From Neobacillus niacini NBRC 15566 (GTDB lineage: Bacteria > Bacillota > Bacilli > Bacillales > Cytobacillaceae), in the NCBI RefSeq assembly GCF_001591505.1, contig NZ_BCVA01000019.1:1-64000 (forward strand): a stretch of DNA of 64,000 nt. Direction: 5' to 3'. The notes beneath the pieces were generated by a model. It did not search any database. It saw only the letters and a program-made list of their open reading frames with translations, and was not told the origin of the DNA. This document shows positions 61,798-64,000 of the stretch, one piece after another (position 1 is the first letter of the stretch; every line of letters starts with the position of its first letter). The position numbers were made by a program, and so were the translations under genes.

Positions 61798-63747
61798 TTG
61801 AAAGATACTGAAATTAGAAAGCTTGAAAATGTTAAAATCACAGATAGTTTTTGGAGAAGTCGTATGGATGTGATCCGTGATGAGGTTATCCCTTATCAGT
61901 GGGAGGCTTTAAATGATCGTATTCCTGATGCTCCTGCAAGCCACGCAATGGAGAACTTTAAAATTGCAGCTGGTGAATCTACCGGTGAATTTTTCGGTTT
62001 TGTGTTTCAGGACAGTGATGTGGCAAAATGGTTAGAAGCTACAGCATATAGCTTAGAAACAGATCCGAATCCTAATTTAGAAAAAACAGCTGATGAAGTC
62101 ATTGATTTAATTGGAAGAGCACAACAAAAAAATGGCTACTTGAATACGTTTTTTACGGTAAAAGAACCGGATGGGAAATGGAGTAATCTTCGCGACCAAC
62201 ATGAAATGTACTGCGCAGGACATATGATTGAAGCCGCCGTTGCCTATTACCAAGTTACTGGAAAACGAAAACTGCTAGATATAATGTGCCGTTTTGTTGA
62301 TCATATCGATTCCGTATTCGGTAAAGAAGAAAATAAGATAAGGGGTTATGATGGCCACCAAGAAATAGAATTAGCATTAGTTAAATTGTATCAGGTAACA
62401 GGAAATGAACGTTATTTAAGCCTTAGTAAACTCTTTATTGATGAGCGTGGTCAGCAGCCTCACTTTTTCGATTTAGAAAAGGAAGCAAGACATGACGATA
62501 AAAAATTCTGGTGGGATGACGCAGAGTTCGGTCCATATAGCTATCATCAAGCACATTTACCAGTTCGAAAACAAAAAGAAGCGGTTGGGCATGCAGTAAG
62601 AGCCATGTATATGTATACGGCGATGGCCGATTTGGCGAAAGAAACAGGAGACGAATCATTAAAGGAAGCAACTGAAACGATGTGGGAAAATGTAACACAA
62701 AAGCAAATGTATATTACTGGTGGTGTAGGATCCCAAGTCTTTGGGGAAGCATTTTCCTTTGATTATGATCTTCCAAATGATACGTGCTATACCGAGACTT
62801 GTGCATCAATTGGATTAGTCTTTTGGGCAAATCGAATGTTGAATCTTGAAAAAAATAGTAAATATGCGGATGTAATGGAGCGGGCTTTATATAACGGGAC
62901 AATCAGCGGAATGGATCTAAGTGGAAAGAAGTTCTTTTATGTTAATCCATTAGAAGTACACCCGAAATCAAGTGAAAAACGACATGATAAAGGACATGTA
63001 AAGCCAGTAAGACAAAAATGGTACAGCTGTGCATGCTGCCCGCCAAATCTTGCTCGATTAATTGCATCAATTGGACATTATATTTATTCGGTTAACCAAA
63101 ATGAAGCGTTTGTACACCTGTATATGGGAAATAAAGCAGAACTGAATATTGGCGGACAGAATGTGCAAGTGGTTCAAGAAACCAATTATCCTTGGGATGG
63201 ACAGGTGAGGATCACGCTTTCTCCGGAAAAGTCTATAGAATTTACAATCGCAGTCCGAATTCCGGGATGGTGCCAAGGTGCCGTATTAAAAGTGAATGAT
63301 CAATTTATTGAAGTGAATACCTGCCTAAAGGATGGCTATGCATATCTAACACGCCTTTGGGAAAAAGGTGATGAAATTGAACTTCATTTTCCAATGCCAG
63401 TTGAACGAATTCGTGCGAATCCGAATGTGCGTGAAAATGCTGGGAAGGTCGCATTACAGCGGGGACCTGTTGTGTACTGTTTAGAGGAAGCTGACAATGG
63501 TGCAAATTTACCGAGCATTTCCTTACCAAAAAATTCAAAACTCCAAGTAACCTTTGAAGAAAATTTGCTGGATGGAGTCTGTGTGGTAACAGCCCATGCA
63601 GAGCAAGTTGACGAGACTGCATGGAATGGAGAACTCTATAAACCTATTGAACGTAGGACGAAACCAATTTCAATTAAAGCTGTTCCATATTTTTCATGGT
63701 GTAATCGAGATCCTGGTGAAATGCTTGTATGGATAACAGAAAAGTAA
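61798..63747 (+). CDS. Beta-L-arabinofuranosidase (GH127)
   Basis: A 649-residue intracellular glycosidase. The active-site spacing matches Bifidobacterium HypBA1: Glu in VFGEAF, Glu 16 residues later and Cys two further on in YTETCASIG (about residues 316, 332 and 334), and CACCPPNLAR (about residue 411) with the nucleophile cysteine and zinc ligands. HypBA1 equivalents are Glu322, Glu338, Cys340, Cys417 and Cys418. It releases L-arabinose from beta-1,2-arabinofuranosides such as those on hydroxyproline of plant extensins. TTG 61798 follows AAGGGGG; the first codons read KDTEIRKLENVKI. The gene is divergent from an AraC regulator. Confidence 0.9.
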   Translation: MKDTEIRKLENVKITDSFWRSRMDVIRDEVIPYQWEALNDRIPDAPASHAMENFKIAAGESTGEFFGFVFQDSDVAKWLEATAYSLETDPNPNLEKTADEVIDLIGRAQQKNGYLNTFFTVKEPDGKWSNLRDQHEMYCAGHMIEAAVAYYQVTGKRKLLDIMCRFVDHIDSVFGKEENKIRGYDGHQEIELALVKLYQVTGNERYLSLSKLFIDERGQQPHFFDLEKEARHDDKKFWWDDAEFGPYSYHQAHLPVRKQKEAVGHAVRAMYMYTAMADLAKETGDESLKEATETMWENVTQKQMYITGGVGSQVFGEAFSFDYDLPNDTCYTETCASIGLVFWANRMLNLEKNSKYADVMERALYNGTISGMDLSGKKFFYVNPLEVHPKSSEKRHDKGHVKPVRQKWYSCACCPPNLARLIASIGHYIYSVNQNEAFVHLYMGNKAELNIGGQNVQVVQETNYPWDGQVRITLSPEKSIEFTIAVRIPGWCQGAVLKVNDQFIEVNTCLKDGYAYLTRLWEKGDEIELHFPMPVERIRANPNVRENAGKVALQRGPVVYCLEEADNGANLPSISLPKNSKLQVTFEENLLDGVCVVTAHAEQVDETAWNGELYKPIERRTKPISIKAVPYFSWCNRDPGEMLVWITEK

Positions 63748-63988
63748 CAATTTAGAAACTTATGTATAGTTCTTTACTGCTATAATTTTTTAATCCAATC
63801 ACTATCAACAACTTATTTTTAAATAAGTCAGTTTAATACACCCTGGAAGCAAAGACCTACAAGAAATTCTGTATTTCAATTAATCTAGCAACTAAAAAAT
63901 AAGATGTTTCAAACCTTTCTATTTCTTGACATCCTCGAAATCACATAATTTTGGTTGGAGTAAAAAAATGAGATAAGGATGTGGAAAA

Positions 63989-64000
63989 ATGACAAAAAGT
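63989..64000 (+). CDS. Start of a gene cut by the window edge
   Basis: ATG followed by ACA AAA AGT, preceded by AAGGATGTGG about eight bases upstream. Only four codons are inside the window, so nothing can be said of the product. The 240 bases before it hold no other gene that I can see; a TTGACA at 63926 may belong to its promoter. Confidence 0.4.

Overview
The window looks like a chromosomal segment of a low-GC, spore-forming member of the Bacillaceae (Bacillus/Neobacillus type). The reasons are a Bacillus-style tRNA cluster, strong GGAGG ribosome binding sites with many TTG/GTG starts, cre-like sites, an epoxyqueuosine reductase, a PrkA/YhbH pair, a KinB-like kinase, and several metabolic operons controlled by sigma-54 enhancer-binding proteins of the RocR type. 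I see no phage, IS element or CRISPR array.

Layout. 1-640: six tRNA genes and a terminator. 0.9-7 kb: a YczE-like membrane protein, then a sucrose locus (LacI-type repressor, PTS EIIBC, sucrose-6-phosphate hydrolase, fructokinase) with GGAATCGATTCC operators. 7-13.5 kb: a TetR regulator facing a BCCT transporter, a CocE-type hydrolase, a creatinase-like M24 protein and a UPF0316 protein. 13.5-18 kb: a sigma-54 activator and the proline degradation pair (P5C dehydrogenase, proline dehydrogenase) behind a textbook -24/-12 promoter. 18-20.7 kb: an EamA exporter and a CycA-type glycine/D-alanine permease preceded by a glycine riboswitch. 20.8-28.9 kb: a second sigma-54 activator and an operon of ferredoxin reductase, Rieske oxygenase, aldehyde dehydrogenase, D-malate dehydrogenase and BCCT transporter. 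It reads as a complete route from L-carnitine to trimethylamine plus pyruvate. 29-34 kb: a MarR/MFS pair, a fused sigma/anti-sigma membrane protein, a lone tRNA-Gly and a B3/B4-domain protein. 34-38.3 kb: a 52-bp tandem repeat, queG, an amidase-domain protein, trmL, a nitroreductase and a 21-bp tandem repeat. 38.3-45.6 kb: prkA, yhbH, a KinB-like kinase, a diguanylate cyclase and a frameshifted membrane-protein gene.

45.6-57.9 kb: a hydroxyproline catabolism locus. A third sigma-54 activator sits between two operons, each with a -24/-12 promoter. Together they encode a multi-subunit D-hydroxyproline dehydrogenase, 4-hydroxyproline epimerase, a cysteine-less epimerase paralogue, the deaminase and the alpha-ketoglutarate semialdehyde dehydrogenase. 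A sodium/amino-acid symporter and a canonical Xaa-Pro peptidase follow. 57.9-64 kb: two beta-L-arabinofuranosidase-family enzymes (GH146-like and GH127) on either side of an AraC regulator.

Working together: the right-hand third could serve the use of plant hydroxyproline-rich glycoproteins, with arabinose removed by GH127/GH146, Xaa-Pro/Hyp peptides cleaved by M24, and hydroxyproline fed to 2-oxoglutarate. The middle supplies proline, glycine and quaternary-amine catabolism. The most notable candidates for under-described biology are the carnitine-to-D-malate operon, the hydroxyproline/arabinofuranosidase neighbourhood, the cysteine-less epimerase partner and the one-polypeptide sigma/anti-sigma protein. 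All functions are read from sequence motifs and context; no searches were run.
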